Made by a program: the position numbers and the translations under genes
Shown here: one piece after another, positions 25,081 through 32,604 of the stretch
Layout: each line of letters starts with the position of its first letter
Position numbering within the stretch: the stretch's first letter is position 1
The notes under the pieces: model-generated
Told to the model about the DNA's origin: nothing
The model's database searches: none
Seen by the model: the letters and a program-made list of their open reading frames with translations, nothing else
Assembly: GCF_009377205.1 (NCBI RefSeq)
Contig: NZ_VJZE01000027.1
Coordinates: 1-40,691 of the forward strand
Source of the DNA: Streptomyces phyllanthi
GTDB taxonomy: Bacteria > Actinomycetota > Actinomycetes > Streptomycetales > Streptomycetaceae
Length of the DNA stretch: 40,691 nucleotides
Direction of reading: 5' to 3'

Positions 25081-25309
25081 GAGGACCCCTTCGTGCTCAC
25101 CCGCCGGCCCTGTGCATCCGGCGGGTGGCGAGATTACCGCCCGGTAGTCGCGGTTGTGGAGGGGGTGGACCCCATCAACCGGGATGCCGGAGCCGACCGA
25201 GCCGGCCGAACGGTCCCTGACGTCGCCGTGGCGGTCTCCCACGGTGCGCGTCCCGGCCTGCTGGCCTCGTACGGCGACGCCCGACCTCGTACGGCCCCGC
25301 CCCCGCGCC

Positions 25310-25315
25310 TACCCT
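25310..25315 (+). promoter_or_regulatory. Probable -10 element of a leaderless polX transcript
   Basis: TACCCT lies 6 nt upstream of the GTG start at 25322, so transcription would begin at or next to the start codon. There is no Shine-Dalgarno sequence. A -35 was not recognisable. Confidence 0.45.
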
Positions 25316-25321
25316 GGAACC

Positions 25322-27079
25322 GTGGCCCGGTCCAACGACGAGGTCGCCGCGCTGTTCCAGGAGTACGCGGACCTGATCTCGATCACCGGAGGAGACGCGT
25401 TCAGGGCACGCGTCTACGAGAAGGCTGCCCGGGCGATCGGCGGCTACCACGCCGACGTCTCGACGCTCGACCTCAAGGGACTCCAGGAGATCCCCAACGT
25501 CGGCAAGTCCATCGCCGGAAAGGTCCTCGAGTACTTCGACACCGGCAGCGTGTCCGCCGTCGAGGAGCTGCGGTCGAAGATCCCGGCCGGTGTGCGGCGG
25601 CTGACGGCCATCCCCACGCTCGGCCCGAAGAAGGCGCTGGCGCTGTACGAGGAACTGGGCATCTCCACGATCGACGAACTGGTCGAGGCCGTCCACGCCG
25701 AGCGGCTGCGCGACCTGAAGGGCTTCGGGCCCAGGACGGAGGAGAAGATCCTCCACGGCATCGGTCTCCTGCGGGCCGCCGGTGACCGTGTCCTGGTCGA
25801 CGTCGCCATGGACCTCGCCGAGGACATCGTCTCCCGGCTGTCCCGGGTCACCGGCTGCCTGCGCTGCGCGTACGCCGGGTCGCTGCGCCGCCTGCGCGAG
25901 ACGATCGGCGACATCGACGTCCTCGCCGCGGCGAAGAGGTCGGAGCCGCTGATGGAGGCGTTCACCGAGCTGCCGTACGTCACCGAGGTCGTCGCGCGGG
26001 GCGAGACCAAGACGTCCGTCCGCACCGACAAGGGCCTGGCGGTGGATCTCCGCGTCATCCCCCCGGACTCCTGGGGAGCGGGGCTGCAGTACTTCACCGG
26101 TTCGAAGGCGCACAACATCCGCACCCGCGAGCTGGCCGTGCACCAGGGACTCAAGCTCTCCGAATACGGGCTGTTCGACGTCGAGAGCGGGGGGAAGATC
26201 GTCTCCGAGACGGAGGAGGACGTGTACGCCCGGCTCGGCCTGCCGTGGATCCCGCCGACACTGCGCGAGGACCGCGGAGAGATCGAGGCCGGCCTGCGCG
26301 GCGAACTGCCCGACCTGGTGACCGAGGAGGACATCCGGGGCGACCTGCACACGCACACCGACCTCACCGACGGCCTCGCCCCGCTGGAGGAGATGGCCGC
26401 GGTGGCCGCCGAGCGCGGCTACGCCTACTACGCGATCACCGACCACGGGCCGGACCTGTACATGCAGCGGATGACCGACGAGCGGATGCTGGCCCAGCGG
26501 GAGCACGTACGGGAACTCGACCGCGCGTACGGCGGACGGGGCGGGCGCGGCGGTATGCGGCTGCTGCACGGTGCTGAGCTGAACATCGGCCCCGACGGCG
26601 GCGTCGACTGGCCCGACGACTTCCTGGCCGGCTTCGACCTGTGCGTGGCCTCGGTGCACTCGCACTTCAGCCAGGGCCGCGAGGAGCTGACCCGCCGGAT
26701 CGTACGGGCCTGCGAGAACCCGTACGTCAACATCATCGGCCACCCCACCACCCGCATCATCGGCAAGCGCCCGGGCATCGACGCCGACCTCGACGAGATC
26801 TTCGCGGCCTGCGCGCGCACCGGCACGGCCCTGGAGATCAACGCCCACCCGGACCGGCTCGACCTGCGCGACGCCGACATCCTGCGAGCCAGGCGGCACG
26901 GGGTGAGGTTCGCCGTCGACAGTGACGCCCACGCCACCATCCACCTGGCCGAGATGCGCTACGGGGTGGGAACGGCGCAACGCGGCTGGCTCACCTGCGA
27001 CGACGTGATCAACACCTGGCCGGAGGCTCGGCTGCGGCGCTTCCTGCGCAAGGGACGTGAGGAACGGGGCCGCTCGTGA
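25322..27079 (+). CDS. polX: DNA polymerase/3'-5' exonuclease PolX
   Basis: A 585-residue bacterial family X polymerase for gap filling in base-excision repair. Order of domains: helix-hairpin-helix lyase-like domain (1-~150, with IPNVGKSIAGKV, IPTLGPKKALALYEELG and LKGFGPRTEEKILHGI), polymerase palm with AGSLRR and the catalytic aspartates GDIDV (197, 199) and VDLRV (242), then a C-terminal PHP metal-dependent exonuclease domain beginning DLHTHTDLTDG (341) with further His/Asp motifs (ITDHG, HGAELNI, SVHSHF, GHPTTR, DSDAHAT). All motifs look intact and the length is normal for PolX. The GTG at 25322 is preferred because the upstream extension is Arg/Pro-rich and a TANNNT -10 sits 6 nt before it. 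Confidence 0.93.
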   Translation: MARSNDEVAALFQEYADLISITGGDAFRARVYEKAARAIGGYHADVSTLDLKGLQEIPNVGKSIAGKVLEYFDTGSVSAVEELRSKIPAGVRRLTAIPTLGPKKALALYEELGISTIDELVEAVHAERLRDLKGFGPRTEEKILHGIGLLRAAGDRVLVDVAMDLAEDIVSRLSRVTGCLRCAYAGSLRRLRETIGDIDVLAAAKRSEPLMEAFTELPYVTEVVARGETKTSVRTDKGLAVDLRVIPPDSWGAGLQYFTGSKAHNIRTRELAVHQGLKLSEYGLFDVESGGKIVSETEEDVYARLGLPWIPPTLREDRGEIEAGLRGELPDLVTEEDIRGDLHTHTDLTDGLAPLEEMAAVAAERGYAYYAITDHGPDLYMQRMTDERMLAQREHVRELDRAYGGRGGRGGMRLLHGAELNIGPDGGVDWPDDFLAGFDLCVASVHSHFSQGREELTRRIVRACENPYVNIIGHPTTRIIGKRPGIDADLDEIFAACARTGTALEINAHPDRLDLRDADILRARRHGVRFAVDSDAHATIHLAEMRYGVGTAQRGWLTCDDVINTWPEARLRRFLRKGREERGRS

Positions 27080-27223
27080 GGGCGTCGAGGTGAGGCCGAC
27101 TCCCGGCCGGCGGGAACCACACGTCGGTTAGAGTCGCTGCCAGGCGACGGACCGCGGCGGGCGATCCGGGTAACGGCGCAGTCAGGCCAGGTCAGGCCGG
27201 GCCGGACCGGGTTTGGGGGCAGT

Positions 27224-27484
27224 ATGCGATTGCGGGTGGAGTTCACGACCGAGCCCTTCGACCTCGACGACGTGCCCGCGCACGCGCTGGTGGCCCGCGA
27301 GGTCGTGGAGGTGGCCGATCTCGACGCGGTGGAGGTCGGTCCGTTCGGCAACACCGCGGAGGGCCGCGCCGACGAGGTGCTCAGTGCCGTCGACGCCGTG
27401 CTGCGCAGGACCCTGGAGGCCGGTGCCACCCGGGTGTCGTTGCAGGTGAACGTGATCGACACGGCCGGGGAGGCCGGTAGGTGA
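27224..27484 (+). CDS. Thiamine-binding-like (MTH1187/YkoF-fold) small protein
   Basis: An 86-residue protein with an alternating strand/helix pattern that resembles the thiamine-binding (former DUF77, MTH1187) family: an initial strand VEFTTEPF, a central VEVGPFGNTAEGRADEVLSAVDAVL and a final RVSLQVNVID. The family binds thiamine or related ligands, but the physiological role here is not known. The assignment rests on pattern recognition and is moderate. The ATG at 27224 follows GGGGG. Its stop overlaps the next start (GTGA at 27481-27484), so the two proteins are made together. A possible -10 (TAGAGT, 27129-27134) lies about 90 bp upstream. Confidence 0.6.
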   Translation: MRLRVEFTTEPFDLDDVPAHALVAREVVEVADLDAVEVGPFGNTAEGRADEVLSAVDAVLRRTLEAGATRVSLQVNVIDTAGEAGR

Positions 27485-27894
27485 CCGGTATCGGGGACGA
27501 TCCCTTCGTCACGGCCGTGAAGCCGTTGGTCGACGCCATGGGCGGCGAGATGCTTCCGCCGGACGAGGCCGGCCCGGACGACGTGGTGCTCTCCTGGGAG
27601 GGCGCCGACGTCGTCGCCGTACGGCTGCCGCAGCTCGCCGAGTCGCTCGACCACATCCTGGCCGCCATGGCGCGCGAACGGGGCAGGCCGCTGGCCGAGC
27701 TGGACCGCAAGGCCAAGCAGCAGGTCGTCCGGACGCTGGAGGCACGCGGCGCCTTCTCCGTACGGCACGGCGTGGAGACCGTGGCGAGCGCGCTCGGCGT
27801 CAGCCGCTTCACTGTCTACAACTACCTCAACTACGTCAACGAGCAGCGGGCCAGGGCTCGTGAGGGCGACGAGCGGTCGCGGCAGGACGGCTGA
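27481..27894 (+). CDS. HTH protein with DauR-like C-terminal domain
   Basis: A 137-residue putative DNA-binding protein. The C-terminal 50 residues (AELDRKAKQQVVRTLEARGAFSVRHGVETVASALGVSRFTVYNYLNYVNEQ) match the DauR-like helix-turn-helix, in which GVSRFTVYNYL is the recognition helix region. The N-terminal part (DDPFVTAVKPLVDAMGGEM...VRLPQLAESLDHILAAMARERG) looks like a shortened remnant of the PAS-like domain that usually precedes this HTH. The GTG start overlaps the stop of the thiamine-binding-like gene. The target is unknown; its partner gene suggests a ligand-linked regulator, which is inference only. Confidence 0.75.
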   Translation: MTGIGDDPFVTAVKPLVDAMGGEMLPPDEAGPDDVVLSWEGADVVAVRLPQLAESLDHILAAMARERGRPLAELDRKAKQQVVRTLEARGAFSVRHGVETVASALGVSRFTVYNYLNYVNEQRARAREGDERSRQDG

Positions 27895-27913
27895 CGCCGC
27901 AGTCCGGAACCTG

Positions 27914-27942
27914 TTGACATCCTCACCTTCGAGGCATAGGAC
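27914..27942 (+). promoter_or_regulatory. Strong vegetative-type promoter
   Basis: TTGACA (27914-27919), a 17-bp spacer and TAGGAC (27937-27942) give the best housekeeping (HrdB-type) promoter in the window. Transcription should begin near 27949, about 100 nt upstream of the acidic-protein gene. Confidence 0.65.
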
Positions 27943-27951
27943 AAAGGGCAT

Positions 27952-27991
27952 AAAGCGTGTGAATGTGGTGCGCTTTGGGTTTCGGTGACCC
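27952..27991 (+). promoter_or_regulatory. Two short hairpins in the leader of the acidic-protein gene
   Basis: AAAGCG (27952-27957) pairs with CGCTTT (27971-27976), followed at once by GGGT (27977-27980) pairing with ACCC (27988-27991). They lie at the predicted 5' end of the mRNA and could stabilise it. Confidence 0.4.
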
Positions 27992-28051
27992 CAGGCGGCC
28001 GAAGCCGACCTCTTGACCGTGCGCCGCGTTCCGCGCGCAGGAGGTGAACAC

Positions 28052-28474
28052 ATGAACGACACCGAACAGGCTCCCGAGGAACCCGAGGTGACCCCAACCG
28101 AGGATGAGGAGTCGGCTGCCGAGGCGGCAGAGGGGGAGGCCGGCGAGTCCGTGGAGTCCGAGGAGTCCGAGGCGGCTGCGGCCGAGGGTGAGGAGTCGGC
28201 GGGCGAGGAGCCGACAGGCGAGGAGTCAGCGGGCGAAGAGAGTGCGGAGGATGAGGAGGCGCCGGCGGCCGAGGGCGAGGAGTCGGCGGCCGAGGCTGAG
28301 GGCGAGGCCGGCGAGGCGGAGGGGGAGGCCGGCGAGGCTGGTGAGTCCGTGGAGTCCGAGGCGGCTCCGGCTGAGGGTGAGGAGTCGACGGGCGAAGAGT
28401 CGACGGGCGAAGAGAGTGCGGAGGATGAGGAGGTACCGGCGGCCGAGGGTGAGGAGTCGTCCACGGGTGAGTAA
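28052..28474 (+). CDS. Extremely acidic, probably disordered repeat protein
   Basis: A 140-residue protein made almost only of Glu, Ala, Ser, Gly, Asp, Thr, Pro and Val. It contains no Lys, Arg, His, Phe, Tyr, Trp, Cys, Leu or Ile, so it should be highly anionic and unfolded. It is built of irregular repeats such as EGEESxGEESxGEESAEDEE and two copies of GESVESE. The case for a real gene is good: a textbook AGGAGGTGA ribosome binding site at proper spacing, a near-consensus promoter upstream and a hairpin after the stop. The other frames of the same DNA give Arg-rich or Leu/Arg-rich nonsense. Function unknown; polyanionic chaperone, cation buffering and nucleic-acid mimicry are all possibilities without evidence. 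Confidence 0.75.
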   Translation: MNDTEQAPEEPEVTPTEDEESAAEAAEGEAGESVESEESEAAAAEGEESAGEEPTGEESAGEESAEDEEAPAAEGEESAAEAEGEAGEAEGEAGEAGESVESEAAPAEGEESTGEESTGEESAEDEEVPAAEGEESSTGE

Positions 28475-28531
28475 GGGCGGCCGAGCCCTGGCAAGGCGAT
28501 CATGAGCACATCGACGCACGATGCCTTTTCC

Positions 28532-28581
28532 GCGCGGCCGGAGGAGAATGCGCTGGCTCCAACAGCCTCCTCCGGCCGCGC
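28532..28581 (+). terminator. Hairpin terminator after the acidic-protein gene
   Basis: Perfect 15-bp arms GCGCGGCCGGAGGAG (28532-28546) and CTCCTCCGGCCGCGC (28567-28581) with a 20-nt loop, followed by the T-containing TCTTGTTCG. It lies 58 bp after the acidic-protein stop and before the universal stress gene. Confidence 0.7.
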
Positions 28582-28718
28582 TCTTGTTCGATGAGACCTC
28601 TGCGCCGGGACCTTCGAGGCCACCTACGGCACGGGCACCGCGGGTCTCCCCGTGGAACAGTGGAAGGAGGCCGGCCGTGTGGCGCCTGCAGAGGCGCGTG
28701 CCTGGCGAGGAGGACACG

Positions 28719-29618
28719 ATGAGTCACTCCGTGGTGGCGGGGATCGACGGGTCCGAGCGCAGTCTGGCGGCAGTCGACTGGGCGGCGCGGGAAGCGGCGC
28801 TGCGAGGCGCTCCGCTGCGCCTCGTACACGCCTCTCCACCGCTTCCGGGCCCCGACGTGCCGGTCTCGGCCGAGGAGACGCTGCGTCGCATCGGTGAGCG
28901 GATGCTCCAGCGGGCGGTCGCCGAACTCGGCCACCGTCATCCGGACCTCACGGTGCGGGGTGAGCAGGCGCAGGACGCCCCGGCCGCGGCACTCCTCGCC
29001 GCGGCGCGCGATGCCGGGCTCCTCGTCGTCGGCGCACGGGGGGCGGGCGGCTTCGACGGTCTGGCGGTCGGCTCAGTGGCCCTGCGGGTGGCGGCGGCAG
29101 CCGTTCGCCCCGTCGCCGTCGTGCCCCAGCAGCCCACCGGCACCTCCGGCACCTTTGCGGGAGCGATGCGCTCGCGGGGCGGTGCCGCCCCGGTCGTGGT
29201 GGGCTTCGACGCGCACCACCCGGTCGGCGAGGCGGCGGACTTCGCGTTCTCGGCCGCTGAGGCGCGCGGGGCGCCCCTGTGGGCGGTACGGGCGTGGGCC
29301 CTGCCGGCCGACTCCGTCTCCCCCCGGACACTGGTGGTGACCGAGGAGGACCGCGCCACCTGGGAGGACCAGGAGGTCCAGCAGCTCTCCGATGCCCTGC
29401 GCGCGTGGCGGGAGAAGTACCCGGACGTGACGGTCCGCTCCGACGTCGTCCTGCTCCACCCCGCGCAAGCCCTCCTGAACGCGTCCCGGGAAGCGGACCT
29501 GCTCGTCGTGGGCCGCCGCATCGATCCGCAGGCGGCGGAGGGGCGACTGGGGCCGGTCACCCACGCCGTACTGCACCACGCCCGCTGCCCGGTGGCGGTC
29601 GTACCGTACGCCGACTGA
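28719..29618 (+). CDS. Universal stress protein, two Usp domains
   Basis: A 299-residue tandem UspA protein. Domain 1 (residues 1-~140) opens with HSVVAGIDGSERSLAAVDWA and ends with the nucleotide-binding loop LLVVGARGAGGFDGLAVGSVA and RPVAVVP. Domain 2 (~160-299) opens with APVVVGFDAHHPVGEAADFA and ends LLVVGRRIDPQAAEGRLGPVTHAVLHHARCPVAVVP. The first domain keeps the G-x2-G-x9-G(S) ATP motif; the second is degenerate at that loop. Such proteins act in the cytoplasm in dormancy, hypoxia and stress responses. The ATG at 28719 follows GAGGAGG. It is a single gene, convergent with pfkA. Confidence 0.9.
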   Translation: MSHSVVAGIDGSERSLAAVDWAAREAALRGAPLRLVHASPPLPGPDVPVSAEETLRRIGERMLQRAVAELGHRHPDLTVRGEQAQDAPAAALLAAARDAGLLVVGARGAGGFDGLAVGSVALRVAAAAVRPVAVVPQQPTGTSGTFAGAMRSRGGAAPVVVGFDAHHPVGEAADFAFSAAEARGAPLWAVRAWALPADSVSPRTLVVTEEDRATWEDQEVQQLSDALRAWREKYPDVTVRSDVVLLHPAQALLNASREADLLVVGRRIDPQAAEGRLGPVTHAVLHHARCPVAVVPYAD

Positions 29619-29677
29619 GGCGGGCCGGCAGCGGGCCGGCAGGACCGGCGGCTGTGCGGCGGGTTGCCCGGACATCC

Positions 29678-29717
29678 AGCCGAACCGGCCGGGAACAAGC
29701 CGAACCGGCCGGGAACA
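29678..29717. repeat. Perfect 20-bp tandem duplication between usp and pfkA
   Basis: AGCCGAACCGGCCGGGAACA occurs twice in direct succession (29678-29697, 29698-29717) in the 108-bp gap between two convergent genes. Each unit contains the self-complementary CCGGCCGG, so each could fold a small hairpin. Confidence 0.9.
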
Positions 29718-29726
29718 CCGCGAACC

Positions 29727-30752
29727 TCAGCCGAAGAACACCGCGAACTCGTCGTACAGCGACGGATCGACCTTCTTGGTCCCTGCTGTGGCCTCGGCGA
29801 GGGGAAGGCGGATGATCCGGTTGCCGCGCAGGGCCACCATCGTGCCGAAGTCACCGTCCTTGACCGCGTCGACGGCGTGCAGCCCGAAGCGGGTCGCCAG
29901 CCAGCGGTCGAAGGCGCTCGGGGTGCCGCCGCGCTGGATGTGGCCGAGGACCGTCGTACGGGCATCCGTGCCCGTGCGGTCCGAGATCTCCTGGGCCAGC
30001 CACTCGCCGATGCCGGACAGCCGCACATGGCCGAACTCGTCCAGCGTCCGGTCCTTGAGGATCATCTGCCCCTCCTTGGGGACGGCCCCTTCGGCCACCA
30101 CGACGATCGGCGCGTAGTTGATCTTGAATCGGCTCTGCACCCATGCGCAGACCTGATCGATGTCGAACGGCCGTTCAGGGACGAGGATCACGTTGGCGCC
30201 GCCCGCGACGCCCGCGTGCAGGGCGATCCACCCGGAGTGCCGCCCCATCACCTCCACCACCAGGGTGCGCATGTGCGACTCGGCCGTGGTGTGGAGACGG
30301 TCGATGGCCTCGGTCGCGACGCCGACGGCCGTATCGAAGCCGAAGGTGCAGTCGGTGCCGGACACGTCGTTGTCGATGGTCTTCGGGACGCCGACCAGAT
30401 CGATCCCCTGCCGGCTCAGTTCGGCGGCCACACCGAGCGTGTCCTCGCCACCGATCACGATGAGTGCGTCCAGCTTGTGCGCGGCAAGGGTGTCCTGAAC
30501 GCGTCGCGGCCCGTCCTCGTGCTTGAACGGGTTGGTGCGGGAGGAGCCGAGGATGGTTCCGCCGCGGGGGAGGATTCCGCGCACGTTGGTGATGTCCAGC
30601 GGCGTGACGTTGCCCTCGAGCGCACCGAGCCAGCCGTCCCGCACTCCGGCGAAGTCGAAGGCGTACTCCTGGACGCCCTTGCGGACGACGCTGCGGATCA
30701 CGGCGTTGAGGCCGGGACAGTCGCCACCGCCGGTCAGTACGCCGACCCTCAT
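29727..30752 (-). CDS. pfkA: 6-phosphofructokinase
   Basis: A 341-residue PfkA that phosphorylates fructose 6-phosphate in glycolysis. Diagnostic motifs are LTGGGDCPGLNAVIR at the start, GGEDTLG at 101-107 for the phosphoryl donor, PKTIDND at 123-129 with the catalytic Asp127, and MGRHSGW at 169-175. The GGED/PKTIDND combination is typical of actinobacterial group III enzymes; the donor (ATP or pyrophosphate) cannot be decided by eye, although Streptomyces enzymes of this type use ATP. The ATG at 30752 has AAGGGAGG 5-6 nt upstream. Streptomyces carries several pfkA paralogues; which one this is cannot be told here. Confidence 0.93.
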   Translation of the reverse strand: MRVGVLTGGGDCPGLNAVIRSVVRKGVQEYAFDFAGVRDGWLGALEGNVTPLDITNVRGILPRGGTILGSSRTNPFKHEDGPRRVQDTLAAHKLDALIVIGGEDTLGVAAELSRQGIDLVGVPKTIDNDVSGTDCTFGFDTAVGVATEAIDRLHTTAESHMRTLVVEVMGRHSGWIALHAGVAGGANVILVPERPFDIDQVCAWVQSRFKINYAPIVVVAEGAVPKEGQMILKDRTLDEFGHVRLSGIGEWLAQEISDRTGTDARTTVLGHIQRGGTPSAFDRWLATRFGLHAVDAVKDGDFGTMVALRGNRIIRLPLAEATAGTKKVDPSLYDEFAVFFG

Positions 30753-30800
30753 GGCTGCCTCCCTTCCGCTGGTCACCCCGCCCGGCCGCGGCGTCTCGGT

Positions 30801-30836
30801 GATCGGAACCGCGATCGGAACCGCGATCGGAACCGC
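30801..30836. repeat. Three perfect 12-bp iterons upstream of pfkA
   Basis: GATCGGAACCGC is repeated exactly three times (30801, 30813, 30825), 49-84 bp upstream of the pfkA start, where a promoter or regulator site would be expected. Confidence 0.85.
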
Positions 30837-31155
30837 TGCCGGGGCGGGAACTTCTCCCTCCAGCCTCTCTCCATCCGATCCGCAGTGGCCACTCCACGGA
30901 CTCCCGGCACGGCCCAGGCGGCTTAGGCCCAGGCGGCGGAGCAGGCCGAGCCGCTGGTGCCGGGCTCGCGTGGACCGAGCGGGTGCACCGGGTTCCCGGC
31001 GGGTTCGGTCGCGCTGGTCGTCGGCCACCGCCTGGCCGGGCGGCCGGTGGTCCGCGCACCGGCCCGGTCACCCACGCGGTCATCCATCACGTGGGCTGCT
31101 CTTTCACGGTGGTGCCCCACGACCGGCCGCTCCGTGAGGGGCCGTCAGGGTCGCC

Positions 31156-31161
31156 TAGGCT
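31156..31161 (+). promoter_or_regulatory. Possible -10 element of a leaderless transcript
   Basis: TAGGCT lies 6 nt before the ATG at 31168 and there is no ribosome binding site, the same layout as at polX. Confidence 0.4.
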
Positions 31162-31167
31162 TCCGCC

Positions 31168-31704
31168 ATGCACAACACCACACAGGACTTACGGATCCGG
31201 CCGGGCAGCCCGGCTGACGCACAGGCCATCCTGGACATGCTCGACGGCGCGGTGGTCTGGATGAACGAGCGCGGCAACACCGAGCAGTGGGGCACGACAC
31301 CGTACTCGCGGAAACCCGGCGGGGTGGAGAGGATCGAGCGGTACACGACCGAGAACGACCCCTACGTCGCGGAGCTGGACGGAACTCCTGTCGGAGCCGT
31401 CGTACTGGACTCCGGCCCCAGCCCGCAGATGCCGATCGCACCGGCCGGGGAACCCGAGCGGTACGTCCGGCTGCTGATCTCCGACCGGCGGTACGCCGGC
31501 CGGGGCATCGGAGCGGCGCTGCTGGCCCATGCCGTCGAGGAGACCCGACGGGCCGGCGTGGAGCTGCTGCGGGTCGACTGCTGGGCGGGCGGCGGGGGCG
31601 AACTGGTCGCGTACTACGAACGCAACGGCTTCACCCCCACCGACCGTTTCGTGTCCGAGTCCCTGGGCTGGCCGGGCCAGGTGCTGGCCCGGCGGGTCGG
31701 CTGA
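31168..31704 (+). CDS. GNAT-family N-acetyltransferase with a TTA codon
   Basis: A 178-residue acetyl-CoA-dependent acyltransferase. The acetyl-CoA binding motif is RRYAGRGIGAALLAHAVEETRRAG, preceded by the YVRLLISD strand and followed by LLRVDCWAGGGGELVAYYERNGFTPTDRF, the usual motif B end. Substrate unknown. The eighth codon (31189-31191) is TTA for leucine, the rare codon read by the bldA tRNA in Streptomyces, and the only in-frame TTA I noticed in this window. Expression is therefore probably limited to late growth or differentiation. No Shine-Dalgarno sequence; a -10-like TAGGCT 6 nt upstream suggests a leaderless mRNA. Confidence 0.87.
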   Translation: MHNTTQDLRIRPGSPADAQAILDMLDGAVVWMNERGNTEQWGTTPYSRKPGGVERIERYTTENDPYVAELDGTPVGAVVLDSGPSPQMPIAPAGEPERYVRLLISDRRYAGRGIGAALLAHAVEETRRAGVELLRVDCWAGGGGELVAYYERNGFTPTDRFVSESLGWPGQVLARRVG

Positions 31705-31782
31705 CGCCCGGCCCGGCGTGAAGTGGTCCACCGGGTGCTAATTCGTTGGACACCGCACGAGCCGGCCGCGAGCGTTGACGGA

Positions 31783-32544
31783 ATGCAGCAGGAGACGGGA
31801 ACGCGGCAGGAGAAGATCTGGGACGCCGACACGGCCCGGCGCTATGACACGCCCGGTACGGGCATGTTCGCGCCCGAGGTCCTGGGGCCGACCGTGGAGC
31901 GCCTCGCCGGGCTCGCGGGTGACGGAGCGGCGCTCGAGTTCGCCGTCGGGACCGGCCGGGTGGCCGTCCCGCTCGCCGAGCGGGGGGTGCCCGTCACCGG
32001 CATCGAGCTGTCGCGGCCGATGGTGGAGCAGCTGCGCACCAAGGCGGACGAAGCGACGATCCCGGTGATCATCGGTGACATGGCGACCACCGTCGTCCCG
32101 GGCGAGTACACCCTCGTCTACCTCGTCTACAACACGATCTCCAACCTGCTCACCCAGGCCGAGCAGGTCGAGTGCTTCCGCAACGCCGCCCGCCATCTCA
32201 CGCCCGGCGGCCGGTTCGTGATCGAGCTGTGGGTGCCCGAGCTGCGCAAGCTCCCGCCGGGTCAGACGGCCACCGTCTGGCGGTCCGACTCCGGCTACAT
32301 CGGTCTCGACACCTACGACATCCTGCGCCAGCGCGTCGTGTCGCACCACGTCCACTTCGACGACACCGAGCAGGCCCGGCTGTTCCGCAGCCCCCACCGC
32401 TACATCTGGCCGGCCGAACTCGATCTCATGGCCCAGCTGGCCGGGTTCGAACCGGAGACCAGGCACGCCGACTGGTCCGGCACCGAGTTCACCGCCGAGT
32501 CTCGTTCTCATGTCTCCGTCTACCGCGTCCCGCCCACGCGGTAG
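31783..32544 (+). CDS. Class I SAM-dependent methyltransferase
   Basis: A 253-residue methyltransferase with the Rossmann SAM motif ALEFAVGTGRVAVPLAERGVPVTGIELS (about residues 50-77), in which the acidic Glu ending strand 2 is present, then IIGDM and YTLVYLVYNTISNLLTQAEQ and HLTPGGRFVIELWVP. The substrate cannot be inferred; C-terminal residues include a YIWPAELDLMAQLAGFE segment common in small-molecule methyltransferases of this type. The ATG at 31783 is preceded only by a weak GACGG. It ends 60 bp before the urate operon and may or may not be co-transcribed with it. Confidence 0.87.
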   Translation: MQQETGTRQEKIWDADTARRYDTPGTGMFAPEVLGPTVERLAGLAGDGAALEFAVGTGRVAVPLAERGVPVTGIELSRPMVEQLRTKADEATIPVIIGDMATTVVPGEYTLVYLVYNTISNLLTQAEQVECFRNAARHLTPGGRFVIELWVPELRKLPPGQTATVWRSDSGYIGLDTYDILRQRVVSHHVHFDDTEQARLFRSPHRYIWPAELDLMAQLAGFEPETRHADWSGTEFTAESRSHVSVYRVPPTR

Positions 32545-32557
32545 CCGCCCGCGTTTT

Positions 32558-32572
32558 TCAACAAACTGTTGA
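32558..32572. promoter_or_regulatory. Palindromic operator candidate of the urate operon
   Basis: TCAACA-aac-TGTTGA, a perfect 6-3-6 palindrome in unusually AT-rich sequence, overlaps the -35 hexamer (32569-32574) of the predicted uraD promoter. This is the position expected of a repressor site. The regulator is not encoded next to it. Confidence 0.5.
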
Positions 32573-32598
32573 CGCCGTGTCGTCGCAGGGCGTTAGCT
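32569..32598 (+). promoter_or_regulatory. Promoter of the urate operon
   Basis: TTGACG (32569-32574), 18 bp, then TTAGCT (32593-32598), which ends 6 nt before the GTG of uraD. That spacing and the lack of a ribosome binding site suggest a leaderless mRNA. Confidence 0.5.
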
Positions 32599-32604
32599 GG
32601 TGCC

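Larger units (their letters stand above)
30753..31167. other. Upstream region of pfkA and the acetyltransferase gene
   Basis: No gene in 415 bp. Besides the three 12-bp iterons at 30801-30836, it holds a 12-bp duplication (GGCCCAGGCGGC at 30911 and 30926, 15 bp apart) and the -10-like element of the acetyltransferase gene. Several open frames cross it but have Arg/Pro-rich junk composition. Confidence 0.5.

Noticed and set aside
28503..28595. A 30-codon frame beginning MSTSTHDAF with AAGG upstream
   Set aside because: Both arms of the perfect terminator hairpin lie inside it and it shows no family resemblance. It is more likely the tail of the terminated transcript.
28104..28717. Arg/Ser-rich frame on the plus strand and a Leu/Arg-rich frame on the minus strand overlapping the acidic-protein gene
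   Set aside because: Both are out-of-frame readings of the GAG-rich repeats and lack start signals; the acidic frame has the promoter and the ribosome binding site.
30957..31217. An 86-codon frame upstream of and overlapping the acetyltransferase gene
   Set aside because: It has Arg/Gly/Pro-rich composition typical of unused frames in high-GC DNA, no ribosome binding site, and a long overlap with a clear GNAT gene.
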